A stretch of 64,000 nucleotides of DNA from Astrothelium macrocarpum (lineage: Eukaryota > Ascomycota > Dothideomycetes > Trypetheliales > Trypetheliaceae): NCBI GenBank assembly GCA_021030915.1, contig JAGEMR010000009.1:124001-188000 (forward strand). The letters are read 5' to 3'. The notes under the pieces are model-generated. The model was not told the DNA's origin. It made no database searches and saw only the letters and a list, made by a program, of their open reading frames with translations. Position 1 is the stretch's first letter; every line of letters begins with the position of its first letter. This document shows, in pieces, positions 23,701 to 33,717 of this stretch. The translations under genes were made by a program, and so were the position numbers.

Positions 23701-25204
23701 CTTGAATGAACTCGGTCGACATGACGAGGCCTTTGCGGCTTTCTATGAGGCATTGACGCCTCCAATTCTTGGCCTTTCCTCTTATAACGCTGTCGACAAA
23801 TGCATTATTTATCTCGGTGAAAAAGAGCAGTATGAGGATGTCATGAACATCATCAAGACGCTGCAGAGAGAGGCATGCTTCGAAAAGGAGACTAACCATT
23901 TGGCAAGCTATCTGGAGGCCAGACACGACGACTGTCCCGAGCACGCATTCTTCGAAATCAGCCGCAAAGCCGCACGCCAGACAGGAAATCTGATCTATCT
24001 TGTTGTTACTGTTCGAGACATTATCAACTTCTGGAGAAGCCGGAGGCGGCTCATTGTCGTATGGACACTTGAGCTCTTTCTTGCCGACATATATTACTTT
24101 GAGTGCTTCCGTGAGGAAGAAGCTACTGAAATCTGGGAACGCCTTGTCAGTTTAATATCTTCGCACACAGTCTCTCCACAAAGTTTGGTCTTTGTACGCC
24201 ATCTATCCGTGTACAAACTTGTCAATCATCACTTCCGTTGGGCTAGGCGTACAAAGGGTACCTCCGAGTGTAACAGGTTCATTCGCCGCCTAGAACATTT
24301 CAACAAAGTTGGGAATCAAGCACTCCAAAACACCATGGTTAACATTACCATAAATCCGTCAAGTATTGTTCTTGGTTTGTGGTACCATCTCAACGGTCAA
24401 GTGGAAGCCAGGGACGCTAGCTTGAAGGCCTGTATAGAGTCGGCTATACAGATTTTGTCTGACGAGGATCCTTGCAACGACTCTACTGGGTATCGGACAT
24501 TAGGTGACGTGTTTTGGTGTCTCGGGGAGTACGAGAGTGCAACCGGGGCACGTCGAACTCGGTTTGCAGAAACCTATGGAGAGCCCTTGCAGCTAGGGGC
24601 TACAGGAAAGTCCAGGAAAAATGGTGTTGATGAGAGCATCAACAAGCTCATTGATGTCGGAATCGAGAGAACGAGGTTGAAATTTACGAAGCAGAGTGAA
24701 GAGACTTCTACAGAAAATGGATCCAAAGTCTTGATCAAAGAATGCAGTTCTTCGGCTCTGGTTTACCCCGTAAGTAAAGGTGCACAAACAAAATCCGAAG
24801 AACGTATTCCCATATACTGCGATGGAATTTGCTCTCAACGAGTTTGCCATGGATTCAGAAGATCCGACACGTGCTGGCAATGTCGATTTTGCTACGATGT
24901 CTATTTCTGTGACAACTGTCTTTCATTAGTCAAGCAAGATAAATTGCCTCTAAATTTGTGCAGTTCAGATCATGACTGGATTTCATTCAGACTGAACACA
25001 CCCAAGGTTCCTGCGGGAAAGGTGTTTGTTGGAAAAGGTAATGAGATGATGGATCTGGAGGAGTGGAAGGATGAATTGAGAAAGAGATGGAGCCTACCTT
25101 CTCAACCAATGGGGCTGGCCGTTACCCGTGCTTCAGGCCCTCTGCAGCCCCATGCAGGATACCTATCACTTGATGTGAGGCCGCATCGTGAAACCACCCG
25201 TTGA
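20750..25204 (+). CDS. STAND/NLR-type protein: Goodbye-NACHT-TPR with C-terminal ZZ-like zinc finger
   Basis: One exon encodes 1484 residues from ATG 20750 (AACCATGGCC); the frame extends 57 bp upstream without an ATG. The N-terminus (IWKGAAERYEKISGKSL) looks like the Goodbye domain of fungal STAND proteins. The NACHT NTPase has Walker A GFPGTGKS (302-309) and Walker B VYLVLDGLDEAD (about 407-418). The winged-helix and arm region follows to about 690. TPR-like helices occur near 900-960 (ASKLYDAAKSHFEKALAHNP). At about 1355-1405 a cysteine array, CDGICSQRVCHGFR...CWQCRFCYDVYFCDNC with a later HDW, matches a ZZ-type zinc finger. Fungal proteins of this design are signal-sensing oligomerising ATPases linked to heterokaryon incompatibility and innate-immunity-like responses. 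No stop or frameshift interrupts it. Confidence 0.88.
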   Translation: MASPDSAHFTGIWKGAAERYEKISGKSLESLDLQNLRSVEHVQREIEANNERFGNFRQKKDALFRFMRNAIVPVEMVANLASGGASIAFPPSTLIFGAVTYLIGAAKNVSSAYDAIEEFFHNLQAFTVRLEIYTREEVSLELRKQLANILVTLLEILALSRKVIKQGRAIAYLRRTAIGEDKDVARAVANLESLTKNEGLLVSAETNTGVKRLARVAEGIDWKVAATHAAMERFMSDQQEWKQEENEEMSRDRLWKILEPSVGPKDTLDSTKCMPGTGDWILEEHLFQFWLNKIFPILFISGFPGTGKSFLATNIISFLQKDYALRTRHADHISAAYFFFKDNNPKMRSFHQALCDMAYQLAQHDAVYARHILAKCPTRVAIETLRSAWRELFLEPYVDNPNAHRNVYLVLDGLDEADFIERHEFLLLLKDLRCQRKGTAHVQVLLIGRPHLANDISEILEFEEFELPSIDVDKTKNSGDIDTYIQTKVSKSRVLKRVHEAFKKYVADMLSDKAAGMFLWVDLMMQELNAKKSKSAIEEALQKAPRGLDEIFQRALDNLSKSLDENDIEDLNELLAWVACAKRPLTLGELSTIIRYKSPTGDERIGLEGDLRKRFASFFILKREDGLSTSDFQNEHSASDFKGGVDVFTDDDELKFDEGEADFDSNPTSTEVIFCHASIGEFFRNEDRRDIRSGNTSVVGVNINTAKVHILETLLLVFTKTNLEKQSKGGVSILEYGMDHWLQHLEDIDLSRTTSDQRKVLGPLLVEVCRDKSAIRRWSPHVEYNFWAANHVAVLRNWFENQAIFNFLTVADQEWIVSTSKKPVQIFRPLVNFVAEEWLKGENANPAPCFWIIYGHYQLLDGPHLRESSAGIESSQVIEDVAESFGYEKNDLWHRRLAMALRASKLYDAAKSHFEKALAHNPYYWKVMNGLARLYFIIKEYKESLQWSQSSIQIMRTILKQPSNPYFRDVDMHMAMELERKGKCLNELGRHDEAFAAFYEALTPPILGLSSYNAVDKCIIYLGEKEQYEDVMNIIKTLQREACFEKETNHLASYLEARHDDCPEHAFFEISRKAARQTGNLIYLVVTVRDIINFWRSRRRLIVVWTLELFLADIYYFECFREEEATEIWERLVSLISSHTVSPQSLVFVRHLSVYKLVNHHFRWARRTKGTSECNRFIRRLEHFNKVGNQALQNTMVNITINPSSIVLGLWYHLNGQVEARDASLKACIESAIQILSDEDPCNDSTGYRTLGDVFWCLGEYESATGARRTRFAETYGEPLQLGATGKSRKNGVDESINKLIDVGIERTRLKFTKQSEETSTENGSKVLIKECSSSALVYPVSKGAQTKSEERIPIYCDGICSQRVCHGFRRSDTCWQCRFCYDVYFCDNCLSLVKQDKLPLNLCSSDHDWISFRLNTPKVPAGKVFVGKGNEMMDLEEWKDELRKRWSLPSQPMGLAVTRASGPLQPHAGYLSLDVRPHRETTR

Positions 25205-26011
25205 TATCTTTGAGGATGATCGATGGTGTAAGTTTCGATAGGCGTATTGCCGAAGATGCGGACTCCTCAACCTCTTGGGCCTGAGCGCGTTGTTGCCAGC
25301 TAGGAAGGCAGCAATGGAATGACAGGGCACCAATAGGAGCGAGAAAAATCGCCATGAATTGGACGAAGCCCTGCTACAAGATAACAAGAACATAGTTGAC
25401 CCAACCCAGCCCAGAGTTCAGCCGCTCGATCCAGATTTGACTAGTCACCCAGCTTATGCTCAGGTAGCCACTCGGCAAGCTGATCTGATCTCTCACTTCG
25501 GATCTCCAGAAAGTATCCTAGCCAGGACTGGATGTTCGTGTTTCACAAATTAAATCGGCATAGGTAAGATTAAGAGGTAGAAAGGTCCACTTAATCTGAC
25601 AAGTGTGGCTTCCCTTAGCGTCGATCGGGTAAACTATTGCGCCCGCGCGTCTCGAACAAGGCGCGAAAATTCTACTGTTCTAGTGATTGCTATCAGAGCA
25701 TGAAGTATGGATAAGTCATTATTTTAACAAGATCTTCCTGTCAAAATTTGTAATGGCTCTACATGGGACGCAGCACTTGAAATGGTTCTGGATTGCAGTT
25801 GCTTCTCATTGCATCCATCTCTGGCTTAGCTTCCTGCTAGTCTCTAACAACCCAACGAGCCCGTAGATCCAGCTATCAGGCCTACCCGTGCCTCTCCATA
25901 GTGCTATTAATTGAGCGCCGCTCTTCAGTCTTTTCAAGATGCAGACGTCTTCAGATTGCCAGCGTTCTTTCTGTTCATTAAGACGCGGGATAGACGCCTG
26001 GCAGGTCACAC
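25205..26011. other. Intergenic, no gene recognised
   Basis: 3' flank of the NACHT gene and promoter of the membrane-protein gene. Only short open frames without family features. Confidence 0.5.
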
Positions 26012-28228
26012 ATGAGCCATCAAAATCCAGCAAACGCAAAGAGCGCCCAATATGATGATGGCCCAGGCTACCAGAAGCTGGAGAAGCAGAGCTCGGAATC
26101 TGCAGACTCATCCACTCGCAAAGGCATTTTGGGTGGAGCAGCGCTGGAGATTGGACTTGCATCAGCACTTCTCATCCTCCCGATGTTGACTCTACCTTCG
26201 ATTCTCGTTGCCCTGGTTTTCTCGCACCAGATGCCTAACCACCACTCGACCTATTCATATCTGAACGACACTCAGCAACCACTCGGTTCTGCTTTCTTTG
26301 TGAATTACTCCTCTACAACACTTGTCTATATTGCATCATTGTCTTCGACAATTGCAACCGTCCTGATATCAGCGGCTATGATACTCTTCTCTTACATAAT
26401 TGCGCGAATGATGGCACAAGAGTCTGACTATAGTCACGCTTCACGCTTGCCGACACCTTTCCAACTGCAGCTCTTGATTAGGATGATCGATGGGAGACTA
26501 ACAGCACTATGGTCACATCTGCTGTATATATTTGGCAGCAAACAGCGGAAGGTTCCGACCGTTCCCATCCTTTGGAAGGCCGCTGTGATGATGGTGGGCT
26601 TGGTTCTGCTTGCGTAGGTACAATCCAGCCCACTTCTGAGTAACGGAAGAATCTGATTGCTTTTAAAGGGGACTCTTGACGTTGGCTGACTTGTGGCTGC
26701 ATTTGGTACCTCTTCTCCATCGTTCGTGTATTACGGTGCTGATCAATTTTAGAGTACCAAATCGGTCTTATACCTCGAATTGAAACCGACATCTGTCCCA
26801 GACTTGTTCAATCCAGGGCGAGGGGTCAATAAGACTTGCTTAAGCGGGGCGAACGATCCAAACGTACCTGAAGCTTGCGTAATTTGGGCCGGTGATGAAA
26901 CTAACTCGGCGCAACTTGTAAACAGTTCGGAATATATCAAGACGGCAAGCAATCAGTCCGACATGAACCAAGTATACCTGAGCTCGTATCAAAATAGCAC
27001 ATATGCCGTGCTTGGTCCTGCTCAAACACCACCCAATATCGATTTTCAGGCATCCAGCTTCGGCTCACACACAGAATGCCGCGTCGTCACTTCCGAGTGT
27101 GGAGCAATGTCAGCTTATGGCGACCAAGACGAGCCTGCGTATTTCTTCAACTTTATTTGCAACGCCTCCGTAGCCGGCTTGAATATGAGTGGCAACTTCG
27201 CAATGCTGGGACAGTCTTCAGAAAGCGGACAGTCAGATGGAAATTTTTACAACGGCAGTAATCTTGGTTTTCTTCCAAACATCAATAACTTAAGCACAAA
27301 CAATTTCAATTTCGGTGTCCAGTACTTTGGTGATCCCGCAAAGCAACAGCAACTAGCAGCACCTGGCTTGTTGGGTCTAAACAGCGGAAACTTCTGCCAA
27401 TATTACTGGGCTATGGCCTTTAGTGTGGACGTTGAGCCGAGCGAAATTACTGCTGACGAAAGTGCCAGTGACGAACAGATTCCCAATCCTTGGGAATATC
27501 TCAACCTGGTTACTGGTCAGGAAGGCGAAGCTGAGGGCATCTTTTCTTGTGTGACAAACATTTCGCAAATTGTACGTATTGTGCCTTTCTTCTTATCCCG
27601 TCACTGCTAAGGCCACTCATCTCGCTCAGTCATATAACATGTCTGCTCCAAACCTACAAATCTTATCCACAGGTTTCCCGCCATTAATGAATCTCAAACT
27701 TTCATTGTCGGCATTACTGGTACATGGGGCGACGAGCAGCTCCAGCAAGGTCTCCAGCAATCTCTCGTTACCGCTCAGACTCCTTCAGACCTCGCCTCCC
27801 TCTTCGCCAGCTTCTACGACCAGACTGTTGTCGCCATCCCAGCAGGGGTGCTGTTACCATTGCCACCAACGAACGCCACGCAGCGGGTGCAAACGCAAGT
27901 TGCGCGAGTGCCAAAAGCCCCCTTCACATGTCTGGTGCTGCTGAATCTTCTATACGCAGGCGTCGGCGTCATCTTAGCCACGTCAGCAATTATTGCAGTC
28001 TTGAACGGCAAACGCGTCAGGGATGCCCAAGCAAGGCTGAGTGTTGCGGCGATAGTAGCAGAGGGTTTTGAGTCACCTAGCTGGGTAGAAGGTGCAAGGA
28101 GTATAGATGGTTTGTTTGCTGAGCGGAGTGGGAGACCGACGAGGAGGGTGGGATTGGGAAAAGGCCAAAATGGAGGGAGAAATTTTCGGCAGCTTGTTTA
28201 TCGAGACCAAGACGAAGCTAATGATTGA
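26012..28228 (+). CDS. Uncharacterised multispan membrane protein with large glycosylated loop
   Basis: Exons 26012-26613, 26669-26705 and 26753 to about 27570 join cleanly. A last exon begins near 27673 and ends at TGA 28228. The join of exon 3 to exon 4 is unresolved: continuity (NISQIVR then FPAINESQTF) suggests one protein, but no simple GT-AG pair keeps the frame unless an 11-nt exon (27630-27640) and a 33-bp intron are allowed. Hydrophobic segments are at about 45-70, 105-135 and 190-215 and near the C-terminus (FTCLVLLNLLYAGVGVILA). Between the third and last segments lies a loop of roughly 350 residues with many N-x-S/T sites, probably outside the cell. Similar four-span proteins are common in Pezizomycotina; the function is unknown. 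Confidence 0.65.
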
Positions 28229-28415
28229 AAAATATGGAGACTGAAGAGCTTTGCATAAACCATAGGTGTAACTCTCGCATTCAGATGTAAAGTCCATCTA
28301 ATATGATGGAAATTGCTTTTTACATTTGACGGAATGTATGAAAATATTTCATCGATCCTCGAAATGATGATGAATGCTATCGCACGAGTTGCAGATAGCA
28401 GAGAATTCGTCTATC

Positions 28416-28976
28416 CTAGTGACCCAAATGCAAGCGGGTAACACCTTTATCGCCTTGTAGCTCTTGGAGGCTCACAGCGTGTAACTCTTGACGACTTGTG
28501 CTATCTATCTCATCCAAAAGACCCGCATTATTCCATCCCCTCAAGGGATGATGAATAATTATGCTCTGATTTCGAAGATCAAACGGTAGCTCCTGTCTCC
28601 CATTCTCGCTTTCGTTAGCTATTCTTGTGTTTTTTCGATATAGGAGGACCACAGCAACGACAATGGCGACAACCACCAGGGCAGCGCCAACACCGATGCC
28701 CAATTTCGTGTGAGACGACAGATTTCGATCAAGTGGAGCATCAAGTAGAGATATGGTAGGATTGCTCGTGGATGAGGACTGGGTGCTTTCGGTTGGCTGC
28801 GAAAGTTCTGGGACTAAGCTGCGTGTAGATTTAACCTGAATGCTGCTAATCGACAGTGAAAGGCCGGATACAGGACTCTTGTTGATACAACCGAAATGTT
28901 GCCGGTCAATGGTGAAATTTGACCGGTAGGGATGGCTGAGACATGAATGTTCAAATTTAAATTTCAGTTTTGTCAA
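28416..28976 (-). pseudogene. Truncated C-terminal exon of a single-span membrane protein
   Basis: An open frame of about 186 codons on the minus strand contains no ATG at all, so it cannot be a complete single-exon gene. It encodes a Ser/Thr-rich segment, one strong membrane helix (KLGIGVGAALVVVAIVVAVV) followed by a basic stop-transfer (LYRKN), and a polar tail. This is the usual C-terminal arrangement of fungal cell-surface proteins whose N-terminal domain lies in earlier exons. The sequence beyond 28976 is extremely AT-rich and gives no candidate for that domain. Either the 5' exons are lost or a short upstream exon was missed. Confidence 0.4.
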
Positions 28977-30081
28977 TTTTAATCATTTCTAATCTTTGAT
29001 TTATTTGTTTAATAATTTTAATCAAATTTATACAATTTTCATAATAATTTTATATAGACTAATGGACAACACTGCTGTCCACCGGACTTTTTGTTTCCCC
29101 GAAAGAGGCGAATTCTTTGCATGGCGTGGGATATATCGGTTAAGACCAATATCATCTGGCAAACGCAGATCTCAGCAAATTTCTGGCTCTCGGTCATTGT
29201 GTTTCCAGGCACAATGTCGGATTCTTGCGCGGGCCCTCGCTCTACACTACCGGCTCCGCTTTGCTGAAGCACCATTTCCGGCTTTACGCCTGAGCCAGAT
29301 GTAGTCTCTAGATTTGAATGCATTTGAGCGAATCGAGCCAATAGATACTGGAAACTCTCTTCCCATAACGCGTGCCCGTTTTGACTCAGTTTGCCGCTGC
29401 TTTAGCTTGCCCGGACCACCAAATCCAGGAGAGAAGAAACAGCGTCTAAGCTTGGTACAAACATTTAACAAGCCTTTCAGAGACTCGTCAGCTTGATGTT
29501 CAATTTTGGAGTAGAGATGTCTTACAGACATGTTACTCTAATAAGGCCATGTGTTGAGGATTCTGGTACCCGTTTTAGCTCAAGTTGCCGCTGCTTTGGC
29601 CCACTCGAACTAACAAACCCGAAACGAAAGCAATAACATCTAAATTTAGCATAAATCAAATCAGCTTTTAGCAATTCTTATAGTTAACAAACTGAAAGAG
29701 ATGCTCTGGGTCGGTCCACGGGCTAGCTCCACAATTTCAAGATTTATAATAATAACGTTTTATCTGTACCTAGCCTCTCCACTCTGCTCTGAATATTCAA
29801 CTATCGAAACCGAAATCTTTGATACAGCACCGCAAAATTACGAGCTGGTCTCAAGAAACTATGCTTGCTAACAGTTTCAACCTACCCTAGAGCCTTAGTA
29901 ATCCTCTCCTCCATAGATTCTTGCGGTTCGTGGATGCTGGCATTGAGATTAAGCGCTCTTCAAGCTACACAAACGAAAATCACATCGAATTTCTACTTGT
30001 GCTGCATTTATAACCGATCTGGAGTATACTCGGATCGACAAAGACAACACCGAACACGAGTTGGTGCCCACCGGAGAATCA
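28977..30081. other. AT-rich, gene-empty stretch
   Basis: The first 90 bases are almost pure A/T. The remainder holds an old degenerate direct repeat (29375-29675) and the 3' flank of the SDR gene. No coding sequence was recognised. Confidence 0.55.
29375..29675. repeat. Two diverged direct copies of a ~105-bp segment, 194 bp apart
   Basis: Copy one (29375-29480) and copy two (29569-29675) share CCCGTTTT...TTGCCGCTGCTTT... and then align with many differences, several of which are G in one copy and A in the other. This looks like the remains of a repeated element that has decayed. Confidence 0.55.
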
Positions 30082-31156
30082 CTAAGCGGCCGCTTTCGTG
30101 GCAAGCGCGCTTTGGATATCGGCTTCAATAGTGTTCTTGACGGTTTCGACCATGCCGTCTCTCCGCAGACCGGCAAGAGTTTGCTCGACCGATGGTTTGG
30201 CACTCTCGCCAAGATAATCAATGGAATAGACTCCGCTCCCGGCCTTGCCGTCCGTTCCACGGGCAGTCACGACGCCATCCGACAGCGGCACGCCAGCATT
30301 CGAATCCGGGATGCCTGCAGCATATCTTGCACTCGTGCAAAGGAACAAATGACGATCCCCGGCTTCGTCGCTCGCCATGTATATAATGGGCCCGAGGATT
30401 TTGAAGAAGGCCTTGAACGCGGTCATAAGAGCACCTGAAGTGCCCCTCGTGATTCCACCCCGTACCACGCCAGGGAAGTTGTGGATATATGAGACGCTCG
30501 GGTTGTCGCGGTGATGGGCTTCCAGGGACAGGGTGGTGACGGAAGCGGCATGATCTCGATTCGCCATGAGTTTCATGTGCCAGCCTTGGAAGTCGTCCAT
30601 TTTGACCTGGCCTTCCAGACAGCCCACGAAAACAGAGACGACTCGGCGGAGGCCCGTCGCGTTGTTGATCAGCGGGAGCAAGTCAGAGATGAAACGATTT
30701 CTCGCGTGGACAGTAAGCGCGGCCGGATAATGAAGGCCTTCGTCGGTTTCTGGCTCCAGAATCAGGAAATGTGGCACAGTCAACTTGTCAGCGGTATTAC
30801 TCACTTATTCCCGTCTGCATGGATCCAATGGTGAGGAACAACAAGTTGATGGAAGTTTCTTTACTCTTCAAATCTTCACAGATTTCATCGACGTTGCGCA
30901 TTAAGCTCGTGTCCTTGCTTACAAAGATAAACTCGCCTTGGGGGTTCAAGGCTTTGCATTCATTTACTATGCGTTTGCCGGCCTCTTGCGAGCGTCCGAT
31001 GAGATACACGCGAGATTTTGGAGCATATTTGGCAAACTGGCGAATTGTAGCCTCCCCAACGCCGTTCGTGGCGCCAACGAACACGGCGACTAATCCCTGC
31101 GGGAAGGTTGTTGCAATCTGCTCGTTCGAGGCGCGAATTGCTTCGAGAGCGACCAT
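30082..31156 (-). CDS. Divergent short-chain dehydrogenase-like protein
   Basis: Exons 30805-31156 and 30082-30749 join across a 55-bp intron (GTGAGT donor, GCCAG acceptor) to 339 residues. The Rossmann loop is FVGATNGVGEATIRQFAKY (GxxxGxG), followed by RVYLIGRS. The usual NNAG motif is replaced by LTIGSMQTG. The expected Ser...Tyr-x3-Lys catalytic set is not visible; the matching region reads RRVVSVFVGCLEG followed by DDFQGWHMK. This pattern belongs to a known fungal SDR-like subgroup, often near biosynthetic genes, in which the canonical catalytic residues are absent. It may use another mechanism or serve as a non-classical reductase. The BAHD-type acyltransferase lies next to it on the same strand. 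Confidence 0.8.
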
Positions 31157-31743
31157 ATCGCAAGAAAGATGGTTTGGTGAAAGAAACGTACGTCCACGAG
31201 AGCCTGATCAGCTGCAAAAGGTAATGGAGAAAGGGATGCACTTCTCGACGGATATGCATCTCGGAGTTCGGAGTAACTCGTGCCCAAGCCGACGGAACAC
31301 TGCATTCTTCATCTTCACTATGTGGTAGCAGTGCAAAAACAAGGGTGTTACTGCGATGTATAGATTTCTTACTGTTGACAACAGGTATCTACAGGATCGA
31401 GAACCACTGCTTCGACCTCAAAACGCATTACTCACGCTCCGATAGTCGAGTCGCTCAAGCAAGTATATGTATATGGACTTCACCAGGGCACGAACCTGGC
31501 GCCTTTCCAGATGCTTCAGGCTGCCCATACGACGCATGATCGTGCACGCTGAACAAAGACGTACGGCTACTAGATGTGATCCGACATTGTTTTGTAGTCC
31601 TCCAGGAAAACGAGACAACCCTAAAGCTTACGCAATATCGCCAACCTGATTAGGCAACGATCAACACGAATCCGCATCCCAAACTACTAAAGACCACAAC
31701 ACAGCCACCGAATTTAGATCACCATGAAAATCTTGGGCATCTC
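31157..31743. other. Intergenic region between SDR and acyltransferase
   Basis: Promoter of the SDR-like gene and 3' flank of the acyltransferase gene. Contains a small hairpin resembling a tRNA T-arm (near 31475-31491) but no full tRNA. Confidence 0.5.
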
Positions 31744-33102
31744 TCAACCAATGAACTCAGTACATGCGCTCCACACCGGATCCGTCTTCAGAAAGTCCAT
31801 CTCATGCTCGTTCAAGCAGACCAGCAGATTCAGGTCACCCGAGGCCTCGGGCGGATAGAAATACAGCGTGCCGGGGATGGGCGTCAAGTTGGGTCTTCTT
31901 ATATACTCCGGGCATCCCAGCTTGCCAAAGCGGAGCACCAGCGCGGCCTGCGCCATGGACGAGGACGGGATGTCGAGGGCGCGATTGAACGGCCCCGTGT
32001 ACGCCAGCGTGGTTTTGTCGGCGACGCCCGCCAGGTACGTGGCGTAACTGCGCACCGCGTGCGCCGTGTTGACGTCGTTCAGGTCCTTGCGCAGCCGCGA
32101 CGCGATGGCGCTCAGCGGCAGGTCCACCAGCTCCTGGTACGTCAGCCACGTCGGCGAGAAGTACACCATCTGCCCCATGTAGGATGTCGGCACGCCCAGC
32201 ACGCTGCGGGGATCGATGGAGCGGGAGAACTTGGATGTGGCGCGAGCGTCCTGGCCCTTGGCGATGCGAGCGTTGGCGAGGATTTTCCAGCAGAGCGCGC
32301 TGATGGCGTCGCCTGCGGAAATGAACGGTACTGACGAGTCGGAGCCGTTTGGGTCCGTCGCCATCTGCTTGATCGAGGGCACGTTCTTCCTGAGGAATCG
32401 GATCTGCGCCCACTTGGCGGGCGCTGGTGGAGACGGAGGCGTGGCAGAAGCTGGCGGAGCTTTCAGGTAACTATGATCGCGGATGGGCTCATCGGGATAG
32501 TAGAGAGGGACAACGGTGCTGGGATCCCGATTTCCCTGTTCGATGGCTTCCTGGGGAATCGCCTCGCCGTTTAGGACCATCGCAAGGAGTCCCACGACCT
32601 GGAAGATCCCCGTGCCATCCATGAGATTGTGCTGGTTTGAAAAGGTGAGGAGTGCGCCACCGCGAATGAAGTTGATGGTGATCAGGCAGGCGGGGGCGGG
32701 ACCGATCTTGGCTTCGTCGTAGGTCAATGGAAAGGCAGGTACCGAGCAAATAATGCTACCGTCGAGCATCTGGACGGGACACTGCGCTTTCGAGAGCTCC
32801 TCATAGCTCGGACACAGCTCCGTGCAGTCCTTCACTCTCAGTAGTCGATTGGGCAGGAGATGGCTGGGCCAGTGCCTCACGCGAAATGTGCCTGAGTACC
32901 CAGGCCGTACGTCCTCGCGGACAACTTGCTGCGCGAGCCACGGTATTGCGGCCTCAAGCTTCGCCGTTGCCTCTTCGAGGTCCTTGACAATAGAGTCGCG
33001 AGACGCGTCATCATCAATCTTGTATAGAGCCGTGCCATGGTTGTATGTCTTCAGTTGCGGGAATTGGCCCATTACATCTTGATAAACTGGCTTACGAGAC
33101 AT
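31744..33102 (-). CDS. BAHD-type / trichothecene 3-O-acetyltransferase-like acyltransferase
   Basis: An intronless frame of 452 residues. The catalytic HxxxDG motif is present as NQHNLMDG (His158, Asp162). The C-terminal part contains FGKLGCPEYIRRP, where the family often has a DFG-type motif, here changed to RFGKLG. Domain size and the pattern of two similar halves fit PF02458-type acyltransferases. These transfer acetyl or longer acyl groups from CoA to hydroxyls of secondary metabolites or toxic compounds. The coding sequence is visibly more GC-rich than its flanks, with long antisense frames as a side effect. It lies on the same strand as the SDR-like gene 587 bp away, so the pair may act on one compound; that is inference. 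Confidence 0.85.
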   Translation of the reverse strand: MSRKPVYQDVMGQFPQLKTYNHGTALYKIDDDASRDSIVKDLEEATAKLEAAIPWLAQQVVREDVRPGYSGTFRVRHWPSHLLPNRLLRVKDCTELCPSYEELSKAQCPVQMLDGSIICSVPAFPLTYDEAKIGPAPACLITINFIRGGALLTFSNQHNLMDGTGIFQVVGLLAMVLNGEAIPQEAIEQGNRDPSTVVPLYYPDEPIRDHSYLKAPPASATPPSPPAPAKWAQIRFLRKNVPSIKQMATDPNGSDSSVPFISAGDAISALCWKILANARIAKGQDARATSKFSRSIDPRSVLGVPTSYMGQMVYFSPTWLTYQELVDLPLSAIASRLRKDLNDVNTAHAVRSYATYLAGVADKTTLAYTGPFNRALDIPSSSMAQAALVLRFGKLGCPEYIRRPNLTPIPGTLYFYPPEASGDLNLLVCLNEHEMDFLKTDPVWSACTEFIG

Positions 33103-33717
33103 GCTCGGGCAGGAGACAAATGAGGCTTGAGCAATGCTGCAGTAAAGTGAGACTCTCTTTTCTTGGCTGCAAAGAAAGGTGTAGGTTTCGAAGCAGAAGT
33201 TCTACGGCCCTGGAGCAGCTCGACGATATTCAGGGAGAAGGCCCGAATTCATACCCCGACCTGCCTGGACACAGATGAGCCGTCGATATCTCGGACTTTT
33301 CTCCCAGCGATAGCGGAGGCGTGGGCAAATAGCTGTTCCCGAGCATAGCGTACTCAGTCCTTCATGTCACGTCTGCTCGGGCATACACGTCCATGGAGTA
33401 TTCTTGCTATGTTTCTGACTGTCGGGTTCGGAATGCTCTTCCCCCCCGGACTATCACAATCCCCGGGTCTCTGGGGGAATCATGCGCATGCGAGGCTTGC
33501 ACATACGGACTATGGTATCTCGAGGCTGTCACTTGTACTGGGACGATTACTTTTTATAGTACAGTGCTCATCACTTTCTTTACTGATTTGCCCGGGCTGG
33601 ACTCGGCTTCTGAACTCCTAGTCCTCGCTAATCGTCTACGTTGACTCCCCAACACTGGTTGCTTTTTTACTCTTTTGTCATCATTTGTGTTTCTTAGTCA
33701 AATAGACAGGACTCGCC
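33103..33717. other. Intergenic region
   Basis: Promoter of the acyltransferase gene. No coding sequence was recognised before the RTA1-like remnant. Confidence 0.5.

Noticed and set aside
31470..31495. Possible tRNA on the minus strand
   Set aside because: A perfect T-arm-like hairpin (CCAGG stem, seven-base loop TTCGTGC) is present, but no matching acceptor stem, D-arm or believable anticodon arm lies at the right distance.
31764..32413. Long frames on both strands in the acyltransferase gene
   Set aside because: They are a side effect of high GC in the third codon position. Only the 452-residue frame has family motifs.
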